Assembly (NCBI GenBank): GCA_013400975.1 | Contig: WBMZ01012114.1 | Coordinates: 1 to 64,000, forward strand | Source: Atrichornis clamosus | Lineage: Eukaryota; Chordata; Aves; Passeriformes; Menuridae | DNA length: 64,000 nucleotides | Direction of reading: 5' to 3' | In this document: positions 13,037-26,100 of the stretch, piece after piece | Layout of the letters: every line of letters starts with the position of its first letter | How positions within the stretch are numbered: the first letter of the stretch is position 1 | Position numbers and translations under genes: made by a program | The notes under the pieces: model-generated | Told to the model about the DNA's origin: nothing | The model's database searches: none | The model's input: only the letters and a program-made list of their open reading frames with translations

Positions 13037-16000
13037 CCATGCAGCATAGGTCAAAGGTTACCTTTTTTTCTCAAAAATGGTTTTGCAAATCTTTTTCAGA
13101 GCTGATAGATACACACCTTAGCTGGATACAAAACATTATATGAAAAAGAATGACTGTGATCTTTGATCCAAGCAATCAAAAAGAAAGGTAATTGGTATTT
13201 TTCTGCCTTTTCTCCAGCTGTGTGTTTCTCTTAACCTTTATTTATTTATTTTTTTCAATTAAAAAGTCATGCCCCTTTTTATTTGGCTTAGAGGGTTTAA
13301 AATCTTTAATTTAATGTAATTTAATTTTTTTTTCATTCTTTTTCTTCCCCACTTGTGTAGCGCAGAGCTGTCCTGAAGTAGCTGGGACGTGGTGGGCAGG
13401 GAAGGAGAGGTGGGGCTGTGCATGCTGGGCTCGAGCGTCCCGTCCTTCCCAGCAGGGAACCATGGTTTGAGGGCACACTGCAAAGCCAGGCTCCGTTTTC
13501 CTCCCCAGCGCCTGGTGCTCCAGCAGCTCCCGCCCAGGGTTTGCTGTGCAGGTCAGAGTGGACATGGAATATTGCAGGATCCCTGCCTGGAGCAGGGAGG
13601 AGCCACTGGGGCTGAGCTTTGCCCTCTGAGATGAGACCCTCGCTGTTGTAGGATCCCCAGAGGGTCCCTGCCGCGGCTGTAGGGCTGTGGCAGCACCCAC
13701 TGCATCCCTGTTGTCCCAGGAGGATGCAGGGATGGCACAGGGAGCGTTCCTGGCCGGGTGTGCAGAGGGCCGGGAGGTGCCTGGGGTCACTCAGGGTGGC
13801 TCTGCCACCTCAAACCGGGGCTCTTGCTGTCTCTGGACAAGCCACGGCCACCCAGGAGGGGCCACCGTCACCTTTCCAGCTGAGAGGGTGTGACTGGCAG
13901 CCCTGATGGGCTCTGAGCCTGGAGCCCGGGGCCCATCAGGGTGCACAGACTGCTCTGTGATTCCAGCAGCCCCTGGGTCACCCCCCCGGCGTCTCCAGGG
14001 CCACTGTCCCCCTCCTGCAGCGGCAGGATGTGACAGAGGACACACGGAAGGGGTTCAGGCCCAGCCAGGCATTTCCTCGGCCTGGATGGTTGATGGCAGC
14101 TGTAATTTCAATATCCATTTTTATGATTTAATCTTTCATTATCTTTCCATATGTCCTCGTGGCCCCATTTAATCAGTTGTCTCTCATTAAACGGATCAAT
14201 AGCAGTGTGCTCCAGAGCAGCCAATGCCAGGCACCCTAAACAGCAATGCTTTGTTTATTAATCACATCATCTCCATTTCCGCTCAGCCAGAAATGAGCAA
14301 ATAATGGGAACTGATACTTGAGATACATTTTAACCACACTACCAAAAAAAGATAGCTGGGAGTTCAGAAGAGCAAGTTCAGCACACGATCTCGGCTTCCT
14401 CTGAGGTTTACACATGGCTCGGTTTGCTGATTTTCTTCAGCCTTCTGTTGAAACCCAGGTCTCTTGGATTACACCTGGGTCTGGATCCACATGCTCCCAA
14501 ATTTGGAGCAGATCCCCAAAGATGTGTGATTTCACCAGGCTTGGTCTGGAGGTGACTCAAGCTGGCAGGGAGATCCTTGCCTTGGGATCCACTCCTGTTA
14601 ATTTAGACATTCTTTAGATTTAGGGACTCTGGCTGGAGGCAAGGACTCTGGGACAAGCATTGATTCACCTCTTTCCCCTAGAGCTCCCACACCAGTGATG
14701 CCCAGCTTAAACTGCACCTAACATGCCCCTCACCACTTGGATTTAGGTGAAATTCAGGGACATTCAGGCCAATTGATAACAGGAGCTCTTGTCTTTCAAG
14801 TGCTTACAAAAAAACCCCCAGTTTCCCACACGGAAGAGCTGGCGCGGAGCGATCCCGGGTGTGCCTGTCCGTGGGGTTAATGCTGCTGACTGTTCCCCTG
14901 CAGCTTTTTAGCTCTATTCAGGGTGCAGCCCCCTATAACCTCAGCCCACAGAACCCACTGGTGACCTCACAGGAGGGAAAGTGAAGTTTGCAGGCTGAGT
15001 CAGCACTCACCACACCATCCAACCTGCCCAGAGCCGGCCAGAGGCTCCGGGCAGGGAAACAACCCCATCTGGACCCCTCAGAGCCTGGGTGGTGAACTCT
15101 GTTTAATGATCTGCTCGTGTTTCACTTCATATTTAACCCTTCCTAGATGAAGATGACTGTTGGCTCCAATATTTCCGGGATTCTCTTAAATAAAAGGAAA
15201 GTCCTACGTGGTAGTTTTGGTACTGGCTGCCCAAACAAACGTGTCGATAAATAAATCCCCTGCAGCCTCAGCCCACTTGTTTTTCAAAAGGAAATGACCC
15301 TGTAAGAGTGGGTGCCCACTTCTTTTACCTCACTGCTATTTTTAGCTGAGGCTGTGAAAAATTTCCATTGAAGACCTGCTCCTCTCATTTCCTGGGCAGA
15401 GCAAACAGGAAGCTCTGACTGAGCAGGAGGAGGTTTTGGCCTCAGAGTGGACCAACCTCCCCTCCCGCTGGTTGCTCCCTCGCACTGCAGAGCAGCACAC
15501 ACCAAACACCCCCAGTGGGCTTTGCTGGCCACACGTCACCCCAAAGCCAGCAGGGGACAGTGGCAGGTAGGACACTGGGCAGCAGGAGAGGGCAGGAGTT
15601 CTGCTTTTCTTACCCAAATCATCTCCAAGAGGCACCAGTCCGGTTGAAATCAGGCACTTCCCAGCTGGAATGAGACAGAGCCAAAGTGTGGGCTGTTAAT
15701 GGTGGGAGTTTTGAGCATGGAGAGGTGGGAACTGCCCTGTCTGGCACAAACTGTGGGGTCCCTTCAGGAGCATTTCCCACACCTGGATTAGCAGGGGGCT
15801 CCCTGCTCCTGTCCAGCACCTCTGTGGGAATCCCACCCCTGGAGTACAGCCCCCCACATCCCTGCAAGGTGGAGCCTTGGGAAAACATAGATTTTGCTTC
15901 CTCAGAGGCAAATCCCAGCATGTAGAGAGGAGGAAGATTTCAAACCATGAGTCATAGCTATTAAAAACTAATCCACATGTTCCCCTTCCCAGAGACTTCC

Positions 16001-16775
16001 CAGAGATGGGCACCAGGTTTTTTTAGATGGGGAGAAGTGGTGAAATGCTATGTTTATTAATACTATGTTAATTCATGTTAATTAATGTAATTATTAGAAA
16101 TGGGCCTAAATAGAGAGGAGTCTTACAGCTGCAAATCTGAGGGGATTAGTCAGTCTTTGGGTGAGGGTCTGTTTTGGTTTGAGTTCATCCTTGTCTTAGC
16201 CCTTAAATATCAACAGAGAGAAATCGTTAAATCTGGGGTCTGAAACTTAGAAAATTTGGTCTTCTGGTTTGAAGGCAAATTTGTCAAAGTAAATAAAGAG
16301 TTTCCACACCGTGGACCCCCTTGATGAATACAGCACCAAAGAGCTGCAGGTGAGATGGAGCCCCAAAGCAGGCACCAAAATGCTCATGGTTTAGGTCTCT
16401 CCTAATTAAAGTGCAAGGGTTTCTGCCCTTACATTTTAGAGAGCACTTGAATTCTAGAGAGAATATTGTTGTTCCAGGAGGTGCCAAAGGGTGCTTTAGG
16501 CAAGTAAGTGTGAAAAGTTGGCAGGAGAGATTGGCTGTTGTGTTTAACCTGTGATATTGGTCTGACTTCTTAAACAGAGTTCTTCAGTGTCTTCTCTTGA
16601 GCTTTATTAACAAGCCTGTCCAGCCTCTCACAGGATCCTGGTGGTGCATGGAAGTTGTTCATGCTGCAGTCTACAAACAAGTGATAATAAAAATGTAGAG
16701 CAAGAAGAGTCTAGAGTGGGATTAAAGAAAACAGACACAATCCACCCAAACACAAACTAGCCAACACTTTTTCAC
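13037..16775. other. Non-coding stretch including a GC-rich part at 13.4-14.05 kb
   Basis: No gene is recognised. The 13.4-14.05 kb part is GC-rich with scattered CpG but is not dense enough to call an island. The following 14.09-14.36 kb is AT-rich with homeodomain-like TTAATCA and ATTTAATC cores and could be a non-coding regulatory element, though only a cross-species alignment would show that. Open frames here are short and overlap one another in several frames, as in non-coding DNA. Confidence 0.45.
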
Positions 16776-16875
16776 CTGCATTGCCATCTCTGTGTTTTCA
16801 TCACTGTCCACTATATTTCCTCCAAACCTGGCCTTTTTCTTGTCAAAATGTTCTTCCTTCAGCCCAGTGAAAATG
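16776..16875 (-). CDS. Candidate internal exon, unknown protein (weak)
   Basis: On the minus strand the segment follows an acceptor-like GCATTTTAG and ends at ATGCAG followed by GTGAAA, an acceptable donor. After one leading base it reads 33 codons without a stop in one frame. The product is very polar, with many Lys, Glu and Asp, and contains the string GLKEEHFDKKKARFGG. That composition is less like random translation than the surrounding frames. The acceptor has only a poor pyrimidine tract, no neighbouring exon could be paired with it, and I recognise no family. It could equally be a chance frame. Confidence 0.15.
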
Positions 16876-17637
16876 CTAAAATGCTTAGATACTTGGAGAT
16901 TTTTCTTTTCTCCCTGGGTAGGGGCAGTGTCTGTGACGGAGGGAGGTGTGTGTGTAAGGGATGTGGCATGTCCTGGGCACGAGGTGCAGCCTCTCAGTGT
17001 TTTATGGTACCTGAAGCACATGGAGCACAGTGTAAACCCCCTCTCTCCACTCCTTGCCTTCCAAAAACGTGTAGTCTGGGCAAACAGGACTAAAAATTGT
17101 AGGTTTTGGTAAAATTCTGTTGTGAATACAGAGGGGATGTTTTCAGCTTGCCTGCCCAAGGATTGCTTTTACTTTTTACTTGTCGTGATGTTGAAAGTGC
17201 TCAAACGTTTCCTCCTCTTCCTTTCATTTCACAGTTAACGAAATTATCAGGAAGGAATTTTCTGGACTCCCTGCCAGAAGTCAGACATAGAAGAAGAGAT
17301 TTGTGAGACAACTTTTACCGAATCCTTCCATAAGTGACCTCTTAGATCCTTCCACTGCCCCTGCAACCTCCGGCTTCCTTTGCAGTTCATCTCCAGGCAC
17401 CGACTCGGTGCAGGGAACAATGCACTGGCACCAAGTGACAGCCTTGAGTAAGCAACTCGCCACCTCTCTCTGTAAACAGCTCGGAGGACACCCTTCCTTT
17501 CATCCCGAGATCACATTGTTCTCCTGGAACAGAGCATCTGTGTGAGGAAACACTTCGAGCCTGCTGCAAACCATCTGTCCGTGCACCGATCCATGGAAGG
17601 GAGACGGGGCCTGTGCCCCCGAGCAGGGCACAGAGCT

Positions 17638-17672
17638 GGGGGTTGGACACTGGGGGTGGGCAGGGGGGAACC
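17638..17672 (+). other. G-rich tract with quadruplex potential
   Basis: Runs of five, five, three and six G, plus one GG, lie within 35 plus-strand bases with short loops. This matches the common quadruplex pattern. It is embedded in otherwise unremarkable sequence, and no transcription start could be linked to it. Confidence 0.45.
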
Positions 17673-19278
17673 AAGAGTAATATATTCCATGAAAGAACAG
17701 CACATCCTGCAGGTCACTCGCAATGATTTGCCCTCCAGGCCTCAAAGCCCTTCTGAGAAATTTTTTTTATTGTAGGAAACGGAGGCGGCCCCGAGCTCGC
17801 TCAGCCTTTATCTGATCTGGGATCAAAAGCCAGTTTTATTCCGACTCTGAGCACTGTGATTGGTATTTCCAACAGGAGGTGTCAGCTGAATCCAGGAGTT
17901 TTCTTCATTTTTCTTGTCAGACTGGATAGGAATTTGAAGGAGAGGAATTCTCTTAGACAATCAGTGAAAAGAACAATTCAGCAGTTGCAACACCTGTCCG
18001 AAAGTAAAATAAACCCAGGTAAAACAGAGATTAATATATAGGAGTCACAGTAAATCCAAAGATTTTATGATTGATCCTTATTAATATTTAGGCAGTGTAT
18101 GAACACATCTTAGATATTTTCTCTCTAACAAATTGTTGCTGTTTCTTTTCATGTAGAGCCTGCGATTGGCTCATAACTTGTCTCATTTAGCAGCTGCAAC
18201 ATTTACTCACCCAAGCTGCAGAGGAACGTAACTGCATCTTACAGAAGCCATACATTCCAGAGAAAATATACACTTATTTATATTCACCTTGTCTCTTCAG
18301 CTTTGCAAGGCTGCCAGCAGTTCCTGGAAAGGTTAAATTTCCATGTGAGTTAGTGTTTTGTTATGTTTTGCCTCTTGTGTTAGAATATCCTGTCCTGACA
18401 CCTGCTTGGCACATCCAGGTAACCACTGCCACCTGCAGTTGTACAGCTACAAGTTAGAACATTTGGGAGAGTCAGTGCCTCTGCAGTGGATCAGAAGGCT
18501 TCCTGCGTGGATAATCAATGTACAGTAGAAGATAACCTTAATATTTTAGGAATTGCCTAGTAATCCTTCCTGGTTTTATAAACATGGAATGCTGATATTT
18601 TCAGGGGTGCAGAGCCTGAGCTCTGCTCTAGAAAGCACAGTGAGACTGATCTTGTTTTCAGTTGTTTCACAGCAAACTTTACTGAATACCAACGTGTCCA
18701 CATGCTCACAGCAGGAATTAGGTGATGGGAACACAGCAGAGCAGCCCCAAAGTTGGCTCCCCACTGTCCCAAGAAAGATCTTGCACAGTGCCTGCAGAGA
18801 ATGTGCTCGGTCCAACAGAAATCTCACCAGGACTATCAAAAAAGAATGTATTTTCTACCACTAAAAACTGGTGCTTAAACTCTGCAAGGTCTTGGGGTTT
18901 AGAGTGGGAGACAGAGGCATCAGACTCTCCAGAACACCAGACCGAGGTCTCAGCTACAATTTTGGCTCTTAAACAGAAATCTGACTTTCACCAGAGCAGC
19001 TCTAAACTCCGGGTTCAGCCCAGCTCAGCTCCAGGACCAGAGCAGAGCCCTGCACATCCAGCCTGGCATTAGTGACACTCCCTGGGCTCTTGGCTTCTGT
19101 TCCTGCTTCGTGACGTTCAAATCCTTTGTCCCAGGATGAGTCCCCTGCATCCCAGCACCCAGAACTCCCCGAATGCCTGGTTCTGGAGCTCACATTTGGA
19201 GCTCCACACTGCAGCAGCACCCCTGGTGCCATGGCCAAGCCTCAGCCTGTACCTGCAGAGGTGAAAATGGTCCTTTTT

Positions 19279-19400
19279 TAATTTTTACAGACACAAAAGT
19301 GAGGCCCAGACTTGTTGAACTGACTTGTGCACAGGGGAATTCCTGTTAAACAGCACTGGTGGGACTTTGAGTGGCTCACACGCCTCAAATGAGCCATTTT
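19279..19400 (-). repeat. Possible MIR SINE remnant
   Basis: The plus strand reads TTTTTACAGACACAAAAGTGAGGCCCAGA-like sequence, followed by GTTGAACTGACTTGTGCACAGG. This resembles the complement of the MIR 3' half (ATTTTACAGATGAGGAAACTGAGGC followed by GTTAAGTGACTTGCCCA). The match is partial and old, so the borders are approximate. Family knowledge: MIR elements are ancient amniote tRNA-derived SINEs, and bird copies are usually heavily decayed. Confidence 0.4.
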
Positions 19401-19811
19401 GGGTTGTTTTAAACCTGTCAGTGTGCCAGAATCTGACATATATGATGGGATTTTAATGCAGTCTGATGAATTAGACAGTTTTGTCATATTCTAAAGGCCA
19501 AAAGTTGCCTGTCAGAACTTCTTTGCTGCAGCTGAGTAAAAGAACAGACCAAATGCATCTCCCAGTTTCACACTTGGAAGCAGCGGGCATTTTCCATGAT
19601 CCAGCCCTGTAAAGTATAGGAGAAATTAAAACAAAACAAAGCAAAACCCATCCACAAAACCCAACCCCGCCCCCCAGGTAACTCTCAGAACCTGTTCTCT
19701 TGCTGGATTTTTAATAGAAGCCCAAAGAAGCCCATGAAGGTCCTCTCATATCTGATGTGCTGATGGCATCTCTAAATGTCGCTCTGTTCTGGTGGTTGTC
19801 TGCAGCACTGC

Positions 19812-20023
19812 TCATCCATTTAGGAGTATAATCTTTTGCATATTTATTTTTAGATAATACCAGTTTAGAAAAGAAGTGGGGAAAGTAAAATCTGGTGCTG
19901 GATCTGAGCAAACAGAAAGGTCAGTGGTTTAAAAGTTCTGCCTTGTGTATTGCAGATGCTGAAATGTCCTCTTAATAAATTAAATCCCAGAAGGAAAGAG
20001 TAGCTGAAACCTGTAACATTTGG
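19812..20023 (+). repeat. Unclassified interspersed repeat, copy 2
   Basis: This is the second copy of the element at 12830-13036, in the same orientation and about 7 kb downstream. It keeps the internal AATAAA and most shared blocks, with small insertions (for example two extra A after AGGTCAGTGGTTTA). The divergence is consistent with independent old insertions, not with a recent local duplication. The flanks do not align. A solo LTR or a non-autonomous DNA element are both possible. Confidence 0.75.
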
Positions 20024-20173
20024 TTGTGGACCTGGAGCTGTTCAGTGGCCCTGCAGTGCTCCATCAAAGTCCCTTCAGGCTGCACCCAGACCCCTGCTCT
20101 GACCAAAATATACCAGATTTCCACTGTGCTTAGGTGTTCTTCAGGCACTTTGCTATAGAGGGGGAGAGAGGGA

Positions 20174-20306
20174 CGGGGTTTGGTTTGGGGTTTTTTTGTT
20201 TGGGGTTTGTTGGGGGGGTATTTTGTTTGGTGTTTTCTGGATTTGTTTGGGGTTTTTTTTGTTTTGGTTTGGGGTTTTTTTGTTGTTGGTTTTTGGGGGT
20301 TTTTTA
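20174..20306 (+). repeat. GT-rich low-complexity tract
   Basis: About 130 bases are made almost entirely of G and T, as irregular units such as GGTTTGGGGTTTTTTTGTTT. Multiple G runs give weak quadruplex potential with long loops. It lies about 120 bp upstream of a plus-strand CR1 fragment. It is probably a decayed simple repeat. Confidence 0.75.
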
Positions 20307-20425
20307 ATGTGCTCCAGGTGCTCTAGTCATGCTTGCATTGGCTGTATTCCTTCCTGATTTTTAATGCATAGGTATTAATCTGTTTTGTAGGTGCATATCC
20401 AGTAATTTCTGTAATATACCCACAC

Positions 20426-20720
20426 AGAGAGGGACAATTCACAAGGGCTGGTAGGGACAGGACAAGGGGGAATGGCTTCAAACTGACAGAGAGCAGCTTT
20501 GAATTAGAAACTAGGAGAAAAATCATCCCTGGGAGGGTGGGAGGCCCTGGCACAGGGTGCCCAGAGAAGCTGGGGCTGCCCCTGGATCCCTGGGAGTGTC
20601 CAAGGCCAGGCTGGAACAAGCTGGGATAGTGGGAGGTGTCCCTGCCCGGGGCAGGGGCTGGCACTGGATGAGATATTGAGGGTCCCTGCCAGCCCAGGCC
20701 ATTCCACGATCTCTGTGGGT
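20426..20720 (+). mobile_element. CR1 LINE, 3' fragment, plus strand
   Basis: The segment runs from AATTCACAAGGGCTGG through GGAATGGCTTCAAACTGA, GGGAGGCCCTGGCACAGGG and TGCCCAGAGAAGCTGGGG to GGGTCCCTGCCAGCCCAGGCC. This is the order of the avian CR1 3' region in sense orientation. It ends at a decayed terminal repeat (ATTCCACGATCTCTGTGG). The reverse transcriptase region is missing, as in nearly all 5'-truncated CR1 copies, so the copy cannot move. The open frames that cover it are by-products of the repeat. Confidence 0.93.
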
Positions 20721-21436
20721 GTAGTATATCCATGATTACAGGTGAAGCCCCTGTCCCAGAGCTGGCTCCCTCCTGTGCTGCTCCAGCCCCTCCCAGAGTC
20801 AGCCCTTGAGCAGCTCCAGGGGGGTTCACCCCAGGTGTGTTATACTGACAGCATTTTAGGGGTTCAGTCACAGCCGTCGAGCTCAGGCTGTGCTGCCCTC
20901 TCTGCTCTTACCTGCAGCAGCAGTTAAATAATTCTGCTTCGACAAATCTTATATTTATTTCCAGAGAAAAGCAGCATCCTCAGACATAGTGTTGTGCATT
21001 GTTGTCTCTTTTGAAAAAGGAAACTGTTATATTAAAATTATATAGCTAGGCTGAAGAATTTCAAAATATGCAGTACTAAATTATTTCCTGTTCTTGCTGA
21101 GCAGTGTTTTTCCAGTATTAATATTTGTGTTACTTAATACAACTTGCTCTGTCTCTCTGTAGAAGCATGAGCTTAACCTTGGAAGAGTTAATAGCATTTT
21201 GTGAGCAATTTGTTCTCACTTTATCTGGAAGATAGCCATATTTGCACATGAGGAAATTCTGGCTTTCCTCAGTTATCTGAATGTTTCACCACAGTGCCTT
21301 CCTGCCATTGTACCAAAGGCCTACAAATATCTTGTCTGCAGGGTGAACAACTCTAATGCATTTTCCATCAAAGTTGCACCATGTGAGGTACATGGGGCTC
21401 GTTGCAACTCAAAAGTTCATCTCTCTCTTGGTTTTG

Positions 21437-21455
21437 TGTTGTGTGTGTGTGTGTG
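21437..21455 (+). repeat. (TG)n microsatellite
   Basis: A short run of alternating T and G, slightly interrupted at its left end, is followed by a T run. It is a typical vertebrate dinucleotide repeat and may vary in length between individuals. Confidence 0.85.
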
Positions 21456-23148
21456 GGTATTTTTTTTTTATTTCCATTTTTCCATCCAAGCTTTGGCTGC
21501 AAATACAGGATGAGCTTCTATAAACTTCTGCATCAAATATACGTAGAATAAAAATCATCATTCATGATATGTAAACAGTCTGAGAGTGGAATGGGAGAGG
21601 GCAGATATCAGGAAGATTTTTTTTTTTGGTCATTTTTGAGTGTTGGAAGTAGAGTTTGCCAGGAGAGGAATTGCTTGTGAAGATACTTGCAATGAAATAT
21701 GAAGTCCTGTTTTTGTTTTTCTCCATGAGAATCAGCAAAATGTAAGATCTGAGCAACACCAGTGGAGTGAAAGTGTCTCATGTATGTGTTTTTATTGGTA
21801 GAAAGAATGTAGAAGAGTCATGGGTTTTGCACTTGCTTTATTTGTATCCATGTAAATATGTATCACTTCCATTCTCCCTGTAGGAATACAGCATTTCCTG
21901 AATGTAGAGTATTTCCAAAACCAGCACTATGTTATTCTCTATTGTATAAAAAGCTGCTGCTTAATAACATATCTAAACCAGTTCTCAAAGTAGCTAGCAT
22001 GTTTTTAAAAGTATATTTTGTAATCCATATCTTTACCAAAAAAAAAGTGACTGTGCTTCTTGTCTGACCAAATATGCAACAACTTTTGGATTAAGGTTTG
22101 TATTTATAAAGGATCAATTTTCATTTTCTGAATGCCTTACTTTTCTATGCAATTGTTGTTGAATTGTTACTGTCCTGAAAAAAAGATGTATTTGATAAAT
22201 TTCCCAAAGACTTCAAAGACAGCTTTAAAGGCTTGAGAAATATGTTTCTAAATATTTCAATCTGACTTTTCCCCCTGCATTTCTTTCCAAATTGCTACTT
22301 AATAGGGAACAATTATCTGCCAGATGGGACTCCAGAAAATGACTGTCTTAATTTCAAATCTTAAACTGATTCAGATCCTCGTAATTTTTGCACCACTTAA
22401 AATCATCTGATGTTCCAGTTTAGCTGCAGTTCTGAGTGTTTGTTACTTATGTTCCATATTCCTGTGCAATAGGAAGAGATGCCACTGCTGGGTCTCGATG
22501 GGGTGAATTGCAAATTCTCCAGAAATCAGCTCTTTTCCTCATCACTTACATTGCAGTGGTTCCTTACCTGTGAGGCAACACTCTGCCATCACACGAGGAA
22601 GGTTATAATCCTTTATTCATCTCAGTTCAGAATGAATAATCCACCTTTTTAACACAAGATTGGCATCTGTATCTTTAATATCTGCTGTTTTATAGCTGCA
22701 GTGGGTGACAGCTGATACCAACTTGTTGAACTGCCAGCCACTATCAAACCCACTCTGGTCTCTTTAAGGTTTGTTTAGCCATTTTCATTGTTTCAGGGGT
22801 ACAAAAAATCTGAATTAGTGCAGTAAATTTCCCCTGAAGGTGCTGGTGCTGTAAAAGATGAAAATGACTGCGAGTGAGTGGGTACCTGGGGAAAAGGTGG
22901 GGGTTGAGTGCCTTTCAATAACTCTCATAAAATAGCAAAATTGAGAAGAAAGTTCTAGAATGGCGGCGTGTCAGACGTGGATAGTGACTGCTGTGTTTTT
23001 GAAGCCCAGGAGTCCCCAGGTGTGCTGTTGGGATCACCAGCTCTTGCAGGATCCAGCTGCCATCGCTGCCCTGCTCCGAGCGGGGCCTGCTCGGGTGTGG
23101 TGCTGACCCCTGGGCACAGAGAGCTGAGCTGGGCTGGGACTCCCATGT

Positions 23149-23175
23149 TTGTGTGTTTGAGTGTGTGTGTGTGTG
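23149..23175 (+). repeat. (TG)n microsatellite, interrupted
   Basis: GTGTGT runs are interrupted by TTGA, followed by an uninterrupted run of about eight TG units. It is an ordinary dinucleotide repeat with no gene context. Confidence 0.85.
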
Positions 23176-26100
23176 CAATTCTGAAGTGATTTCCCCCAAA
23201 GTCCAGCCCTCCCTGCCCTGGATGTTCAGGAAAAGCCATATTTTCGTAGACACACGAGTGAGCACTGGTCACTCACACCATCCTAACAGATGTCTTCTGA
23301 ATCAAATTGCTTGTTCAAAAACCTAACTTCCACAATTGGAAAGGGGTTTATGTCATTCACATTCCTACAACAACGTTGTTAACCTCCAATGTAATGATTT
23401 TTTGCTATCTGTAAAGTATTTTTATATATTGCCTGTACTATGGTAGATTAGCAATAAATGAAAGGGCATCATCTGCTGCAAGTGTTTGGTCTGTTCTTAA
23501 ATACCTTTATTGCCTTTGATAAATGAATACCAAGGGGCTGAGTCACCCACCTGATGGTGGTCTTGTCCTTGTCACTCTCCTAAAAACTCAGGAACGGGAT
23601 GTGCAAAAGGATATCAGAGTCTGGAGCATTTCTTCTTTCCCGAGCTGCTCAGTTCCCCTTTGTGTCAAGATCCCGCCCAGGTTCTGTAAATGAGATGGAG
23701 TCACACAGGCACAATTTTTTGTACTTCTTCTTCTCTTACTGTCTGTTTTCCCTCTTTTAATTTTCTGTTCCCACCATCCCAGAAAAAACCCCAAACAATC
23801 CACATCAACAGGTAGTGCAGAGTTTTGACCTTAATAAAGCAATAATTTCCGTCTGTGTAAATGTCCTTCTGCTTCAGTAGATGCTTTTTTAGAGACTGGG
23901 GATGTACTCCATTTAACTTTTTTTCATCTAAATCTTAATTCTGCACTTCTCTACTGGAGACACTAAAAGAGACATTTCCATACTGCTGTGCTGGAGGGAT
24001 GCCCAGAGCCCATTATGTCCGAGCAAGAGTCGAGTTTATCCAGCATTCAATTAAAGACATTTACCTTAACAAAATCAATATTATCCTTTGCATTTAAAAT
24101 CAGAGAATTCAAACCATACTTGATGCATTTGTTGGACATGGAATGAGTGCTTTGCTTTGCTTATTCACAAAAGCCTCAGAGCAGGGGCCATGTGGAAGTT
24201 CTTAACTCCCAAAGCCTTCACAAAGGCTGGGAGGCTCAAAAACCAGACAGGCTTCGCCAACAAAGAAGCTGTTACTGGCCAGGAGAGAACATTTTATGAT
24301 GAGCAAATATATGGCACACAGGATTTTAGCTTTATTCAGCAGCAGGAAAATTGAAGTAACTTAACCTGGAAATTCCACAGCTAAGGTCTGAGAACCGGAG
24401 CACCTGACCCGATGCTCTGGCTTTAATTTACGTCTCGGGGCTGAATTAAAGGACTACAACAGTACCCCAGATTTTTCGTCTTAACGGGAAATTTCCTGGA
24501 TTTTGTAGACTTAACTCACTCTTTTGTAACCCTTCAACACAGCTGACTTCTTTCCCAGTTTTCAGGGTAGCAGCAAGGAAGAAAAGCCCATGTTTCTAAT
24601 GAACATCTGGGTCTCGTATGAGCACTCGCGTGCTCCGCTGTGTAAATACGCAATTTACAACTTCTTTTTCTTTTCTTGAAACACAAATGTAATTTAGTCA
24701 ATTTAAGAAGCTGCCTTTCAGCTTCAGAGCAGATTCTTTTCTAAATACATCATCACTGGCTTGCTCAGGTGGCCACGCTCAACTGGGCTGCTCTGAGGGA
24801 GCTCCGCAGGGAAGGGGAGCTCCCACGCAACACCATCCGCATCTTCCCCATCCCTGTGCCTTAGTCGGACTGTCTGCTCCTCTGAACTCATCATCCCAGT
24901 GAACTCACGTTGTACAGGGGCTTGAATTAATTTTATTTAGGGAAGGGAAGGCCACAGCAGAGGATCTGAGCTCCTACTGATGCGAAGGGCAAAACTGCCC
25001 AGCAAAATTGCTGAGGTTGTGAGGGATCATCTACCCTAAAAACCTGGGAAAGGGAGGTGGGAGAGGCTGGCAGGAGCTGCCCTGCACACGAGTGGGCCAC
25101 AGCCAGGCGCCAGAGGTGGCTGCACCACCAAGGCACCTCTTTATTCCACAGACCACGGAAATTACAGCCGAAACCAAGGAGGGCACAGAGGCAGCCACTA
25201 AAATAAACCCATTATCTGTTGCTCAGACGTACACACAAACAGCAAAAGGATGTATTTTTCTGAGCTTCACAGTCTATCAGCTGCCTAACTACCTGTGAGA
25301 GCTCGGCTCTGCTCAGGGATTTTGGATGCAATGGATTTCAGGCCAGGGATGGGATGTGGGGAACAGCCCACGTTCACTGTGCCAGCCTTGTTTTCTTCAG
25401 GAACCCTTCCTCAGCCAGCTGCATCATTTCTGCACAGCTCTGGGTTTAATGCCATTCAAGAAGTTATTTCTAGGTGTTATGAATTGCTTTAAAGGCTGGG
25501 CTGTGCCTTGGGCACCAGAGAGTAAGAAACCAGCAGTAAGAAACTGCAGTTTAACTCCTCACACCCCTGAGCTTGACCTGGAGGTTTAGGTTGGCCTGAC
25601 TGTATTTTTTATGGACCCTTTATATAACAATATTGAAAGCCAAGCAGTGTCCTGACAGCCTCCTTGGCTGCCTGGTCCCATCAGCACAAGCAGACTCTGA
25701 CACCAGAGCCCAAATGATGTTTAATTTCTAAGCTTGTCCATGATAGGCTGCACTAAAGGAAAAGCCGGGCAAAACCTGAGACTTTTCCCTTTTAAGTCTC
25801 CAGTGACCAGCTCAGTCAGGAGCACCTTTCTTTCCTTACCTTTATTCTTTTTCCCAGCTCTGAACTCAGTTCTATAAATCAGGCTTTGTGTTGGCTCCTG
25901 TAAAGGGCTCCTACAAGAAACCATATTGGCTTCGTTCTCCTTTATAAAGGTCAAATATCATAAGGAATAAATGGAGGGAATAAATGTAATGGAGCTGTGA
26001 CCACGTGCCTTACGCTGGCAGTGTTACATTTCCAGTTGGACTCGGTGACCCTAAAGGTCTTTTCCAGACGAAATGATTGTCTGATTTTCCAGGCTTTGCT

